Of a DNA stretch of 64,000 nucleotides, positions 34,748-43,260 are shown piece after piece (position 1 is the first letter of the stretch; the number at the start of each line of letters is the position of its first letter). This DNA is from Chitinophagaceae bacterium. Lineage in GTDB: Bacteria > Bacteroidota > Bacteroidia > Chitinophagales > Chitinophagaceae. Below the pieces are notes generated by a model. It saw nothing but the letters and a program-made list of their open reading frames with translations, was not told the DNA's origin and did not search any database. The position numbers and the translations under genes are program-made. The DNA lies in NCBI GenBank assembly GCA_023957125.1, contig JAMLHL010000003.1, positions 248,001 to 312,000 on the forward strand, in the 5' to 3' direction.

Positions 34748-35245
34748 ATGTGCTTGGAAAAAAGAACGGGGTCGGCGGTTTTGATAACGGCCTTCATTTG
34801 GGGAATGGTTGTTTGCGGGTCGTCCTGTAAAACCGTGGATGTGTTTGAAAAGAATGTGAGCATTCCGGGTCAGCAGTGGGAGCATGCCTTTACTCCTGTT
34901 ATCTCGTTCAACATTTCCGACACCCTGTCGTTGTATAATATATATGTCACCCTGCGGCATACCTATGCCTATAATTACAATAATATCTGGCTTAATCTTC
35001 ATTTTCAGCTTCCGGGAGATACGGCTAAAGAACAAAAAGTGGATATCCTGCTCGCAGATAATAACAAAGGATGGTTAGGAACGGGCATGGACGATCTGTA
35101 TGAAGTGAGAAGGTTGATCACCCCGCAACCTTACCGGTTTAAAAATTCGGGCAAATGCACTTTTACGCTTGAGCAGGTCATGCGCGAGAACCCGCTGAAG
35201 CATGTAATGAATGCCGGAATACGGGTTGAAAAAGCGGAACGATAA
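34748..35245 (+). CDS. gldH: Gliding motility lipoprotein GldH
   Basis: A 165-residue GldH-like lipoprotein. A hydrophobic leader ends in GSSCK with the lipid-attachment Cys at about 27. The body starts TVDVFEKNVSIPGQQWEH and contains the family core ISDTLSLYNIYVTLRHTYAY, YNNIWLNLHF and a GWLGTGMDDLYEVRRLI stretch. GldH is required for gliding in Flavobacterium and occurs widely in the phylum, also in non-gliding members. Its stop overlaps the start of a histidine kinase (TAATG), so a lipoprotein, a sensor and a regulator are translated as one unit. Confidence 0.88.
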   Translation: MCLEKRTGSAVLITAFIWGMVVCGSSCKTVDVFEKNVSIPGQQWEHAFTPVISFNISDTLSLYNIYVTLRHTYAYNYNNIWLNLHFQLPGDTAKEQKVDILLADNNKGWLGTGMDDLYEVRRLITPQPYRFKNSGKCTFTLEQVMRENPLKHVMNAGIRVEKAER

Positions 35246-36237
35246 TGGCCGGTTTATTGAAAAGAAAAAGACTCGCGGTTATTACCATTGCCTATTGGTT
35301 TCTTCTCACATATATTGTTACGGCACTGATATTCTGGTTTCTTTCGCTGGTAAGGCAAAGCCGGCAGATGTCGGACTATAAGCTGCTACAACTCAAAAAA
35401 GACGATCCCGGTTATGTGGCCAGAGTAGCGGAGATACAAAATGAGGAAAAAAGAAAAGTAACGCAATACACCGGAGAGGGCGCCACTTTCATGTTGCTGA
35501 TATTACTGGGCGCCGTTTTTGTTTACCGCGCAGCCCGAAGACAGATACGGTTAAGCGCTCAGCAGAGAAATTTTATGATGGCGGTTACCCATGAGCTTAA
35601 AACCCCCATTGCCGTTACAAAACTCAATATCGAAACCCTGCTCAGGAGAAAGCTTGAAGAACAGCAACAGCAGAAGTTGCTGAGCAACACGTTGAGGGAG
35701 TCGGACCGGCTCAACGTCCTGTGCGATAATATTTTGCTGGCCTCTCAGTTTGATGCCGGCGACTATCTTCCTGAAAAGGAAATAGTTGATCTCAGTGCGC
35801 TGGTACAGGAAAGCGCGGCTTATTTTAAAACACGATTCCCACAACAGCATGTTGCCGAAAACATTGAACCGGATATTTATATGAAAGGCGACCGGTTAAT
35901 GCTTCAACTCGCGGTGAACAATCTTATAGAAAATGCGATCAAGTATTCCGGCCGGCAGCAACCGGTAGAAGTGGTCCTCTGCAGGAACAAAAAAACGATC
36001 CTGCTGAAGGTGAAGGACCAGGGAAAAGGGATATCCCGGAAGGAAAGAAAAAGAATATTTGAGAAATTTTATCGCTCGGGTGATGAAAATACCCGGAATA
36101 CCAAAGGAACCGGGCTTGGATTGTACCTCACCAAAAGGATCATCTCTAACCACAACGGGCACATTGCCGTACAGGATAATATCCCTTCCGGTTGTATTTT
36201 TGCCATATCCTTACACGTAACAGAAAATTCATCATGA
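35245..36237 (+). CDS. Two-component sensor histidine kinase
   Basis: A 330-residue inner-membrane kinase with TM helices at about 12-36 and 80-95 and a short (~40-residue) periplasmic loop between them. The loop is too small for a typical ligand domain. HisKA follows with the phospho-acceptor His116 in VTHELKTP. The ATPase has the N box NLIENAIKYSG, the G1 box KDQGKGIS, an F box (KIFEKFYRS-like, here RIFEKFYRS) and the G2 box GTGLGLYL. It overlaps gldH at its start (TAATG) and its regulator at its end (ATGA). The signal is probably envelope or gliding related through GldH (inference). Confidence 0.92.
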   Translation: MAGLLKRKRLAVITIAYWFLLTYIVTALIFWFLSLVRQSRQMSDYKLLQLKKDDPGYVARVAEIQNEEKRKVTQYTGEGATFMLLILLGAVFVYRAARRQIRLSAQQRNFMMAVTHELKTPIAVTKLNIETLLRRKLEEQQQQKLLSNTLRESDRLNVLCDNILLASQFDAGDYLPEKEIVDLSALVQESAAYFKTRFPQQHVAENIEPDIYMKGDRLMLQLAVNNLIENAIKYSGRQQPVEVVLCRNKKTILLKVKDQGKGISRKERKRIFEKFYRSGDENTRNTKGTGLGLYLTKRIISNHNGHIAVQDNIPSGCIFAISLHVTENSS

Positions 36238-36947
36238 GTAAAGGCACAGAAAAGGAATACATTTTATTGGTAGAAGATGAAGAAAACCTGCAGGAGGCAT
36301 TAAAACTAAACCTTGAACTGGAGGGATATGAAGTAACCTGCGCCGGCGATGGCGCCCGGGCATTGAAAAGTATAGGTGAAGAATATTTTGATCTTATTAT
36401 AATGGATGTGATGCTGCCTGAAATAGACGGCATCAGTGTTACGGAACATGTAAGATTAAATAATAACGAAACGCCCATCCTCATCCTCAGCGCTAAAAGC
36501 GGCAGTGCTGAAAAAGTGCTTGGATTAAAAAAAGGCGCCGACGATTATATAACCAAGCCCTTTAATCTTGAAGAACTCCTGATCCGGGTTAGAAAGCTGA
36601 TCAATAAGAACAAAAAGCTCCAGGACAAGGCAACCATCGGCGAGCAATACCGGTTTGGCAGGAATTCGATTGACTTTAAAGCACAATCAGCCATCAACTT
36701 TCGCGGGGAAACGATTTCCCTGAGCAGGAAAGAGACCATGTTGTTAAAACTCCTGCTGGAAAACAAAAATGATGTGGTAACCCGGGAAAAGATCCTGCAG
36801 GCGGTATGGGGCTATAACGTTTATCCCACCACCCGCACGGTTGACAATTTTATACTCAGCTTCCGGAAGTATTTTGAAGAGGACAGTCGTAACCCCCGGT
36901 ACTTTCACTCTATCAGAGGTGCCGGGTACAAATTCACCAACGGGTAA
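36234..36947 (+). CDS. OmpR-family response regulator, partner of the adjacent kinase
   Basis: The ATG at 36234 overlaps the kinase stop (ATGA) and gives MSKGTEKEYILLVEDEENLQ, so it is preferred over the longer frame from 36192. The receiver has acidic EDE near 14-16, phospho-acceptor Asp58 in IIMDVMLPE, the switch Ser in ILSAKSG and Lys in ITKPFNLEEL. The C-terminal winged helix ends SIRGAGYKF, the OmpR-type signature. It should regulate target genes after phosphorylation by the kinase; targets are unknown. Confidence 0.93.
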   Translation: MSKGTEKEYILLVEDEENLQEALKLNLELEGYEVTCAGDGARALKSIGEEYFDLIIMDVMLPEIDGISVTEHVRLNNNETPILILSAKSGSAEKVLGLKKGADDYITKPFNLEELLIRVRKLINKNKKLQDKATIGEQYRFGRNSIDFKAQSAINFRGETISLSRKETMLLKLLLENKNDVVTREKILQAVWGYNVYPTTRTVDNFILSFRKYFEEDSRNPRYFHSIRGAGYKFTNG

Positions 36948-37147
36948 CAGGTGAAATCCCTCTCAAGAACAATTCTGTTTCTAAACCATAGTACCGCTAT
37001 TTTTCCCAGGTGGTTTTTACCGGAGAGGATACCGGGGGTCTTTACCGGTATTTCGTGCCCGGTTAAAAGATCATATTGCATCGCCCGCGGGCAAATGGCC
37101 CCATAAAAAAACAACCAAAGTTTTCATAAAAAAATATTAACAAATTT

Positions 37148-37177
37148 TTTGCTTATTAAAATGATTTAGTAAGTTTG
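37148..37177 (+). promoter_or_regulatory. Promoter of the first SusC/SusD pair
   Basis: TTTG at 37148-37151 and TAAGTTTG at 37170-37177 are separated by 18 bases, a full match to the Bacteroidota -33/-7 consensus. It is the best plus-strand promoter seen in this gap. Confidence 0.55.
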
Positions 37178-37608
37178 ATGAACATTTTTAAAAGTTGAGA
37201 AACTTTTTGAGAATAAAAGAAATCGCTATAAACCTGTTATCCCCTGAGATTGTTTCTATTATTTCTACCCACGAGAAAATGGCAGGATTAAAAAAAATCC
37301 TTATTTAGATCGCAGTACCGGTTATTCTGGTTAGAAAGAAAATCGTTTATCGAATTATACCTGTTTGCTCCAAATTAATCTGGCTTATGCAAAAATTGAA
37401 GCGCACCCCCCTGACGAATACCGTAACCTTATGGTTGGACCTACGCTTTTATATGTATAATCGGAAGGACGATCCGGCTGTTTTACTTTTTCAAAAATGT
37501 TTTGCTTACCGGGAAAATTATCATCTTAAAAATCCTTTCGGGCACCCGGTATAAAATTTTCTGCGGGTCGTCATCACAAAAATTAATATTCTTTCTAAAA
37601 AACTTTTT

Positions 37609-37641
37609 CTTTTATAACCTATTGGCCGTAGGTTATAAAAG
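37609..37641. promoter_or_regulatory. Perfect 13-bp hairpin in the SusC leader
   Basis: CTTTTATAACCTA (37609-37621) and TAGGTTATAAAAG (37629-37641) pair perfectly around the loop TTGGCCG. It lies 80 bases before the susC-like ATG. It is not followed by a T run, so it is not a simple terminator. It could be an operator dyad or a structured RNA element. Confidence 0.6.
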
Positions 37642-37721
37642 TCTGTCGCGAGATTCTGAATAAACCGGTTTATCCCTCTTTTTAAACGGGAACTTTCTTT
37701 AACTAAACAAAATTGTTGATT

Positions 37722-40700
37722 ATGACAAAATTGAAGTTACTTATGCTATTTATGATAATAGCCGGCACTCTGTCAGCACAAACCCGCCAGGTAAATGGCC
37801 GTGTCACTGACATCAATAATAACGGAGTGCCTTCTGCCACCGTTAAAGTTAAAAGCAGTAATACCCAGACTATTACTGATAATGATGGAAATTTTTCCCT
37901 CTCGGTGCCATCAGGAAATGTTGTGCTGGAAATTTCCTCTGTTGGCTATGAGACAACCGAGGTAGATGTATCGGCAAACGATAATAGTGTTTCTGTAATG
38001 ATGGCAACCAAGTCTTCGGCATTGGAAGAAGTGGTGGTAACGGCATTGGGTATTCAACGAAAGGCAAAAAGTCTGACCTATTCAACTCAAACTATTAAAG
38101 GAGATGATTTGACAACGGTCAAGGATGCCAACATGATGAATAGCCTGATCGGAAAAGTTTCCGGATTACAAATTAACAGGAGCTCTTCCGGTATAGGTGG
38201 GTCTGTTAATATTACACTCCGCGGGCTAAAATCCCTGCGTAATAATCAGCCGTTATACGTAGTTGATGGATTGCCTATCGTAAACACAGGGGGCAGCGGC
38301 CCCACCGGTCCTTTCGGCGGAAATACTGACCGGGGCGATGTTCTTAGTATGCTGAACCCGGATGATATTGTGAGCATCAACGTATTGAAAGGAGCTTCTG
38401 CATCTGCTCTCTACGGGAGTGAGGGTGCCAATGGCGCCATTATGATCACCACTAAAAAAGGTACGGCTGGCACCACAAAGGTGGAGGTCTCCAGCAGCGC
38501 TATGCTGGATCAGGCATTTTTTCTTCCCAAGCTTCAATTTAGTTATGCGCAATCGCCTTCGGCGAAAGGTGATGCAGAAGAAAGCTGGGGACCCAAGGGT
38601 GATTTCAAAAATCATGTAGATGGCTTTTTTAACACGGGTAGTACGTTGATCAATAGTGTTAGCCTGAGTGGAGGAAACTCAAAAAGCCAAAGTTTTTTTT
38701 CTTATGCTAATACGACCAATAAAGGTGTTATGCCTACTAATACCTTTAATCAGAATACCGTTACCTTCCGTAATGAAACCAAATTCTTCAATGATAAGCT
38801 GATCTTCAACGGAAGTCTGATGTATTCTTCTCAAAAGATTCACAACCGACCAGCATCGGGTTTATACTTCGGGGTGCTGCCCGGTTTATATATGTTTCCG
38901 CGTAATCTCGACTTTGACTCTTATAAAGAGAATTTTGAATATTTCTCAACCACGAGAAACCTGTATCTACAGAACTGGTTTGACATCAATTACGATGCCG
39001 GCCTCGGCGGTACACACCACGAACAAAACCCATACTGGGCTCTTTATCGCGATCCGACCGATCAAACAAGGTATGACGTGATTGGAGCAGTTAATCTAAA
39101 ATACCTTCTGAACGACTGGCTGACTTTAACCACGAGGGGTACGCTGAATCAGATGTGGAATAAGTTTGAAAGGAAAGTGTATGCTGGAACACAAGGGGTA
39201 ATATCGGGACAAAGTACTGCCGCTGGGGTGGATAATGGCAGATACCTCAGGGAGGAAAGCAGTGGACTCAATTTGTATGGTGATATACTTTTAATAGGCG
39301 ACAGGGATCTCGGAGACAACTTTGCATTGAATTTTACAGCCGGTGCCTCCGTGAGTGATTTTAGGAATACCGGATGGTCCCTGGATGCCAGGAAGCTGAA
39401 GGGCGCCAACGCCTTTTTATTGAATGCCATTTATAGGGAAGAACCCAATAGCATCGCATCTTTAATAGAATCTTTTGGAAGACTGCAAAAACAGGCTGTT
39501 TTTGGCTCGGCCAACCTGGGTTTTAAGGATATGATTTTCCTTGATCTCACAGCTCGAAACGACTGGTCGTCCTCATTGGCTAATACACCAAGCGAAAAGT
39601 CCGGCTACTTTTATTATTCCGGAGGGCTTTCTCTTGTACTGTCTGAATTGATGAAATTTCCCGATTGGAATAACCTGAGTAAGTTGCGTTTTACCTATGC
39701 TGAGGTAGGTAATGACATTGCTCAATTTGCATCTATCATTCCGCAGGCAAGGTTTGGCAATGGAAGTGTTGATATCAATAATGCCGGTGTATTTGGTGAT
39801 GAACCCCTGAAACCGGAATTAAGCCGCAGCTATGAATTAGGTTATGAAGGGCGTTTCTTCAGCAATAGATTGAATATTGATGTCGCCTTGTATAAAACCA
39901 ATACAATTAACCAATATGTATCCTTCACGGGGCCAAGAGGTCTGTTAAATACCACCCTTTATTTAAATGCCGGTGATGTGGAAAACAAAGGATTGGAAAT
40001 AGCTCTGAACTATGATGTTATTAAGGGGGATCAGTTTATCTGGTCAACAGGTTTTAACTATACCGCCAATAGGAACAAAGTGTTAGAATTGCATCCGAAA
40101 TTAGGCGCTACCTACGGAATCGGAGGTAACTTCAATGTATTGAGAGTTGGAGGTTCGTTTGGCGATTTCTGGAGCAAGCCTTTCCTAAGAAACAATAAGG
40201 GTAAAATAGTGGTAAGCGATGATGGCACTCCTTTGGGAGATCCGCAGGACGGATACATCGGAACCTCAAATCCAAAAGCTATTGTTGGCTGGGGCAATAC
40301 ATTTGAATTCGGTAGATTTTCTGCAAGTTTAAATATTGACGCCCGGTTTGGAGGCAATGTGATCAGCACCACCATGGGCTATCTCAATTCCTGGGGGTAC
40401 AGCCAGGAAAGCGCCGATGCGCGTGACAGAGGATATGTAGAGGTGGATGCCGTAAAACAGGATGGTACATCTGTAACACAGGTGCCTCCGCAAAACTGGT
40501 ATCAGGGCGTTGGTAACAGGGATGGTATTATAGAAGGGCAGGTTTACGACGCTACTAATATCCGGCTTCGTGATTTAGCGTTGGCATACCGGATCCCCCT
40601 GCAATCAAACGTAGTCAAAAGTGCAACGATAAGTCTCATTGGAAAGAATTTATTCTTCTTCAAAAACAATGCGCCTTATGATCCTGAATTAAATACTTAT

Positions 40701-40784
40701 ACAGGCGTCGGTGGCCAGGGATATGATATATTCGGTTTGCCTACTACAAGGAGTTATGGATTAAATCTTAAACTTACATTTTAA
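37722..40784 (+). CDS. SusC/RagA family TonB-linked outer-membrane protein, pair 1
   Basis: ATG 37722 begins a signal peptide (MTKLKLLMLFMIIAGTLSAQ). Then come a carboxypeptidase-D regulatory-like domain (VNGRVTDINNNGVPSATVKV), a TonB-box-like LEEVVVTALGIQ, and the plug, with QPLYVVDGLPI and the SINVLKGASASALYGSEGANG signature. The barrel follows to the terminal LNLKLTF. About 1020 residues is normal for SusC-like proteins. It imports a ligand captured by the SusD-like lipoprotein encoded next. No glycosidase, sulfatase or peptidase and no ECF-sigma/anti-sigma pair is adjacent, so the ligand is open. The long hairpin-bearing leader suggests post-transcriptional control. Confidence 0.95.
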   Translation: MTKLKLLMLFMIIAGTLSAQTRQVNGRVTDINNNGVPSATVKVKSSNTQTITDNDGNFSLSVPSGNVVLEISSVGYETTEVDVSANDNSVSVMMATKSSALEEVVVTALGIQRKAKSLTYSTQTIKGDDLTTVKDANMMNSLIGKVSGLQINRSSSGIGGSVNITLRGLKSLRNNQPLYVVDGLPIVNTGGSGPTGPFGGNTDRGDVLSMLNPDDIVSINVLKGASASALYGSEGANGAIMITTKKGTAGTTKVEVSSSAMLDQAFFLPKLQFSYAQSPSAKGDAEESWGPKGDFKNHVDGFFNTGSTLINSVSLSGGNSKSQSFFSYANTTNKGVMPTNTFNQNTVTFRNETKFFNDKLIFNGSLMYSSQKIHNRPASGLYFGVLPGLYMFPRNLDFDSYKENFEYFSTTRNLYLQNWFDINYDAGLGGTHHEQNPYWALYRDPTDQTRYDVIGAVNLKYLLNDWLTLTTRGTLNQMWNKFERKVYAGTQGVISGQSTAAGVDNGRYLREESSGLNLYGDILLIGDRDLGDNFALNFTAGASVSDFRNTGWSLDARKLKGANAFLLNAIYREEPNSIASLIESFGRLQKQAVFGSANLGFKDMIFLDLTARNDWSSSLANTPSEKSGYFYYSGGLSLVLSELMKFPDWNNLSKLRFTYAEVGNDIAQFASIIPQARFGNGSVDINNAGVFGDEPLKPELSRSYELGYEGRFFSNRLNIDVALYKTNTINQYVSFTGPRGLLNTTLYLNAGDVENKGLEIALNYDVIKGDQFIWSTGFNYTANRNKVLELHPKLGATYGIGGNFNVLRVGGSFGDFWSKPFLRNNKGKIVVSDDGTPLGDPQDGYIGTSNPKAIVGWGNTFEFGRFSASLNIDARFGGNVISTTMGYLNSWGYSQESADARDRGYVEVDAVKQDGTSVTQVPPQNWYQGVGNRDGIIEGQVYDATNIRLRDLALAYRIPLQSNVVKSATISLIGKNLFFFKNNAPYDPELNTYTGVGGQGYDIFGLPTTRSYGLNLKLTF

Positions 40785-40820
40785 GATACCGGAATATTGT
40801 CAATACTTAAAAAATTTAAT

Positions 40821-42443
40821 ATGCGTACATTCAAATATTCATTTTGTTTTTTGGCCTGTTCATTACCGCTTCTGGTAATGTTAACCGGGTGTACTAAAAA
40901 CTTTAAAGATTACAATACCAATCCGCTGAACCTAACAGATGAACAGGTTAATGCGGATTTCACTCTTGTAGCAGCTTTTCTTCAGCAAGCACAGCGGTCC
41001 ATCATTCCACAGGATGTGGGTACTTATCAGCTCGCAGAAAACCTCACCAGTGATTGTTGGGGCGGTTACATGGGCGCTGAAGCAAATTTCAGATCCAATT
41101 CTAACAACATGACCTACGATTTGGTGGATGGTTGGAACTCAAGTATCTGGAACGACAGATATACGAATGTGATGAACCCTGCCTATAAAGTAATCCAACT
41201 GGCTGCGGAAAACGAGAGTTATAAAGACCTGGATGCGTTGGCCCGTATCGTCAGGGTGTCGGCTATGGCAAGGGTAAGCGAAAAAATCGGGCCTATTATC
41301 TATAGTCAGTATAATGTGCTGAACGATGAAAATTTCATCTCGTATGATGAACAGAAGGATATCTACCCGCTATTTTTCAGCGATCTTGAATCGGCTATCA
41401 GTACATTGAAAGGATTGACTGGGTCTTCGGTATCTACTCAGATGAAAAAAGCGGATCTGGCGTATTCCTCAGACAATTACAATAACTGGCTGCGCTATGC
41501 CAATACTTTAAGACTCAGGCTGGCATTGCGCCTGGCTTATATTGATCCGACGTTGGCAAAATCTGAAGGAGAGAAGGCGCTGGACCCGGCAAATGGAGGA
41601 CTGCTGTCAGTAAACAGCCATAATTGTTACATTACCCTCAGCGTAACCCATCCATTGAATGTTATTGGTTATGAATGGAGTGATATCCGGATGGGGGCCC
41701 CGATGGAATCTATTATGGGCGGTTACAATGATCCCCGTATCAGCAAATATTTTGTACCCGCTGAAGATCCCGCAGTTTCGGGGCAATACAAAGGGATCAG
41801 GTCGGGAATAGATATTGATTCCAAGTCCCGGTATGATTTCTATTCCCAGGTGGTTAAATATCCTGACAAAATGCAGTTAATGGTGGCAGCAGAAGCCTGG
41901 TTTTTGAAAGCCGAAGCTGCTTTACGTGGATGGTCAAATGCCGGAGATGCTGAGACCAATTATGAAACAGGCATTGACCGTTCTTTTGAAATGTATGGAT
42001 TAGACGCTCAGGTAGCTGCCTACAAGAACGATGCCACCAGTAAACCCAAACCCTACATTGATCCTAAATCAGTGACTCCCGGCGAAAATGATATTCTTAA
42101 TGGTTCACCTTATTTAAGCACCATTACCATCAAATGGGATGACGCCGATAATAATGACCGAAAACTCGAAAGAATTATCACGCAAAAGTGGATAGCTATG
42201 TTCCCGGACGGAGAAGAAGCCTGGGCAGAATACCGGAGAACCGGATATCCGATTTTGTTTCCTGTAATTGTGAACCTGAGCGCGGGAAAGATCCCTACTA
42301 TCCCCGGGGTACGCAGGGTACAGATCCCCATCGCTGAATATAATACCAACAGCGGCGCTGCTGAAGCTGCAGCGGCCAGCCTGGGTGGTCCGGATACCGG
42401 AGCTACACGTTTGAGGTGGGATGTGGAAGATAAAAGTTTCTAG
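40821..42443 (+). CDS. SusD/RagB family nutrient-binding lipoprotein, pair 1
   Basis: The ATG at 40821 gives a lipoprotein signal (LVMLTGC with Cys24 as the lipid anchor). The ~540-residue body is all-helical TPR-like with SusD features: KNFKDYNTNPLNLTDEQ at the start, NNWLRYANTLRLRLALRLAY, AEAWFLKAEAALRGW and a late QKWIAMFPDGEEAWAEYRRTGYP. It caps the SusC-like transporter and captures the ligand at the cell surface. It follows the susC-like gene after 36 bp and is followed by a terminator. Confidence 0.94.
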   Translation: MRTFKYSFCFLACSLPLLVMLTGCTKNFKDYNTNPLNLTDEQVNADFTLVAAFLQQAQRSIIPQDVGTYQLAENLTSDCWGGYMGAEANFRSNSNNMTYDLVDGWNSSIWNDRYTNVMNPAYKVIQLAAENESYKDLDALARIVRVSAMARVSEKIGPIIYSQYNVLNDENFISYDEQKDIYPLFFSDLESAISTLKGLTGSSVSTQMKKADLAYSSDNYNNWLRYANTLRLRLALRLAYIDPTLAKSEGEKALDPANGGLLSVNSHNCYITLSVTHPLNVIGYEWSDIRMGAPMESIMGGYNDPRISKYFVPAEDPAVSGQYKGIRSGIDIDSKSRYDFYSQVVKYPDKMQLMVAAEAWFLKAEAALRGWSNAGDAETNYETGIDRSFEMYGLDAQVAAYKNDATSKPKPYIDPKSVTPGENDILNGSPYLSTITIKWDDADNNDRKLERIITQKWIAMFPDGEEAWAEYRRTGYPILFPVIVNLSAGKIPTIPGVRRVQIPIAEYNTNSGAAEAAAASLGGPDTGATRLRWDVEDKSF

Positions 42444-42503
42444 AACGGAGAATGCCCCGGGTTGACCACCGTTTATATATCCTGAATTAACGTTACAACC
42501 CTT

Positions 42504-42538
42504 GAAAAGAGGTTGTCTCAGAAAGACAGCCTCTTTTC
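42504..42538 (+). terminator. Terminator after SusC/SusD pair 1
   Basis: AAAAGAGGTTGTCT and AGACAGCCTCTTTT form a 14-bp stem with one G-U pair and a five-base loop (CAGAA). The A-rich and T-rich ends make it usable in both directions. Confidence 0.8.
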
Positions 42539-42749
42539 AATTATTTCCTGTTGTCCTGATGAAATAAAACACGCTTCAACCATTGAGTATTTTTTATTTG
42601 TCTCTCGCCGTGGTTCGTGCCTCACGAAATGCTTCTCCGGCCTTCACCAGCAGCGGCAGGTCGTAAGAAACAATAATAAAGAAGATTGGGCTTGCGTTAT
42701 CTGTTTTTCTTTTGTATAACAAATAACTCTAAATCAGCAGGAATATTCA

Positions 42750-42775
42750 TAGCTTTGAATTAGTTGCATAACTAA
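42750..42775 (+). promoter_or_regulatory. marR -7 box and MarR-type operator
   Basis: TAGCTTTG (42750-42757) is a TAnnTTTG -7 box. Two bases later comes the perfect dyad TTAGTTGCATAACTAA (42760-42775), ending five bases before the marR ATG. The TAGTTGCATAACTA pattern is a typical MarR-family binding palindrome, so autoregulation is likely. Confidence 0.6.
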
Positions 42776-42779
42776 CTAA

Positions 42780-43220
42780 ATGTCTTTGAATCAATTTAAA
42801 CGGGGAGAATTATATAGTTTTATCACAGGGCTGGCTTCCACTGCTATCGCCCGGCGCCTGCAGAAAAATTTTAAAAAGCACGGCATAGATATTACAATAG
42901 AGCAGTGGAGCGTTCTATACCATCTATGGAAGCAGGACGGAGTAAGCCAGCAGGAACTGGGCAACGCTACCTTCCGCGATAAGCCCAGTATTACCCGGCT
43001 GGTGGATAACCTGGAAAAACAAAAACTGGTTAAGCGGGTTCCGGCGCCTGACGATCGCCGTATGAACCTGATCTTTTTGAGTGAAACGGCGGGCGCTCTC
43101 CGGGATCAGACCATGGATCTGGCAAACCAAACCCTGAATGAAGCGCTGACCGGTGTATCGGAAAAAGAGATTGAACTGTGTAAATCCGTTTTGCAAAAAG
43201 TATATGACAACCTGAAATAA
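42780..43220 (+). CDS. MarR family transcriptional regulator
   Basis: A 146-residue winged-helix protein with the MarR layout: an N-terminal dimer helix, ITIEQWSVLYHLWKQDGVSQQELG, the recognition helix DKPSITRLVDNLEKQKLVKR, and the wing with the signature APDDRRMNLIFLSE. MarR proteins are usually repressors released by small aromatic or acyl compounds. The acyl-CoA dehydrogenase gene starts 40 bp downstream, so the two likely form one operon controlled by the dyad just upstream. An acyl-CoA or fatty-acid ligand is a reasonable inference. Confidence 0.93.
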   Translation: MSLNQFKRGELYSFITGLASTAIARRLQKNFKKHGIDITIEQWSVLYHLWKQDGVSQQELGNATFRDKPSITRLVDNLEKQKLVKRVPAPDDRRMNLIFLSETAGALRDQTMDLANQTLNEALTGVSEKEIELCKSVLQKVYDNLK

Positions 43221-43260
43221 TGATAACGCTGATTATTAAAAAACATAAAATAATACCCAT

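Larger units (their letters stand above)
36948..37721. other. Gene-free 774-bp region upstream of SusC pair 1
   Basis: No supported gene. It holds an ATACCGG/CCGGTAT hairpin (about 37027-37050) that may end the response-regulator transcript, a strong promoter (37148-37177), ACCGGG/CCCGGT words near 37509 and 37545, and a perfect 13-bp stem at 37609-37641. From the promoter to the susC-like ATG the leader would be about 535 bases, long for a bacterial 5' end. Confidence 0.7.
42444..42779. other. 336-bp gap between SusD-like 1 and marR
   Basis: It contains the terminator at 42504-42538, a GC-richer stretch at 42600-42675, and the marR control region at 42750-42775. On the minus strand the GC-richer stretch has an open run (DLPLLVKAGEAFREARTTAR), which may be a gene fragment or a repeat. 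No intact gene is supported. Confidence 0.55.

Noticed and set aside
36948..37721. tRNA or other known structured RNA gene
   Set aside because: No cloverleaf, T-loop (GGTTCRAATCC) or CCA end found here or in other gaps.
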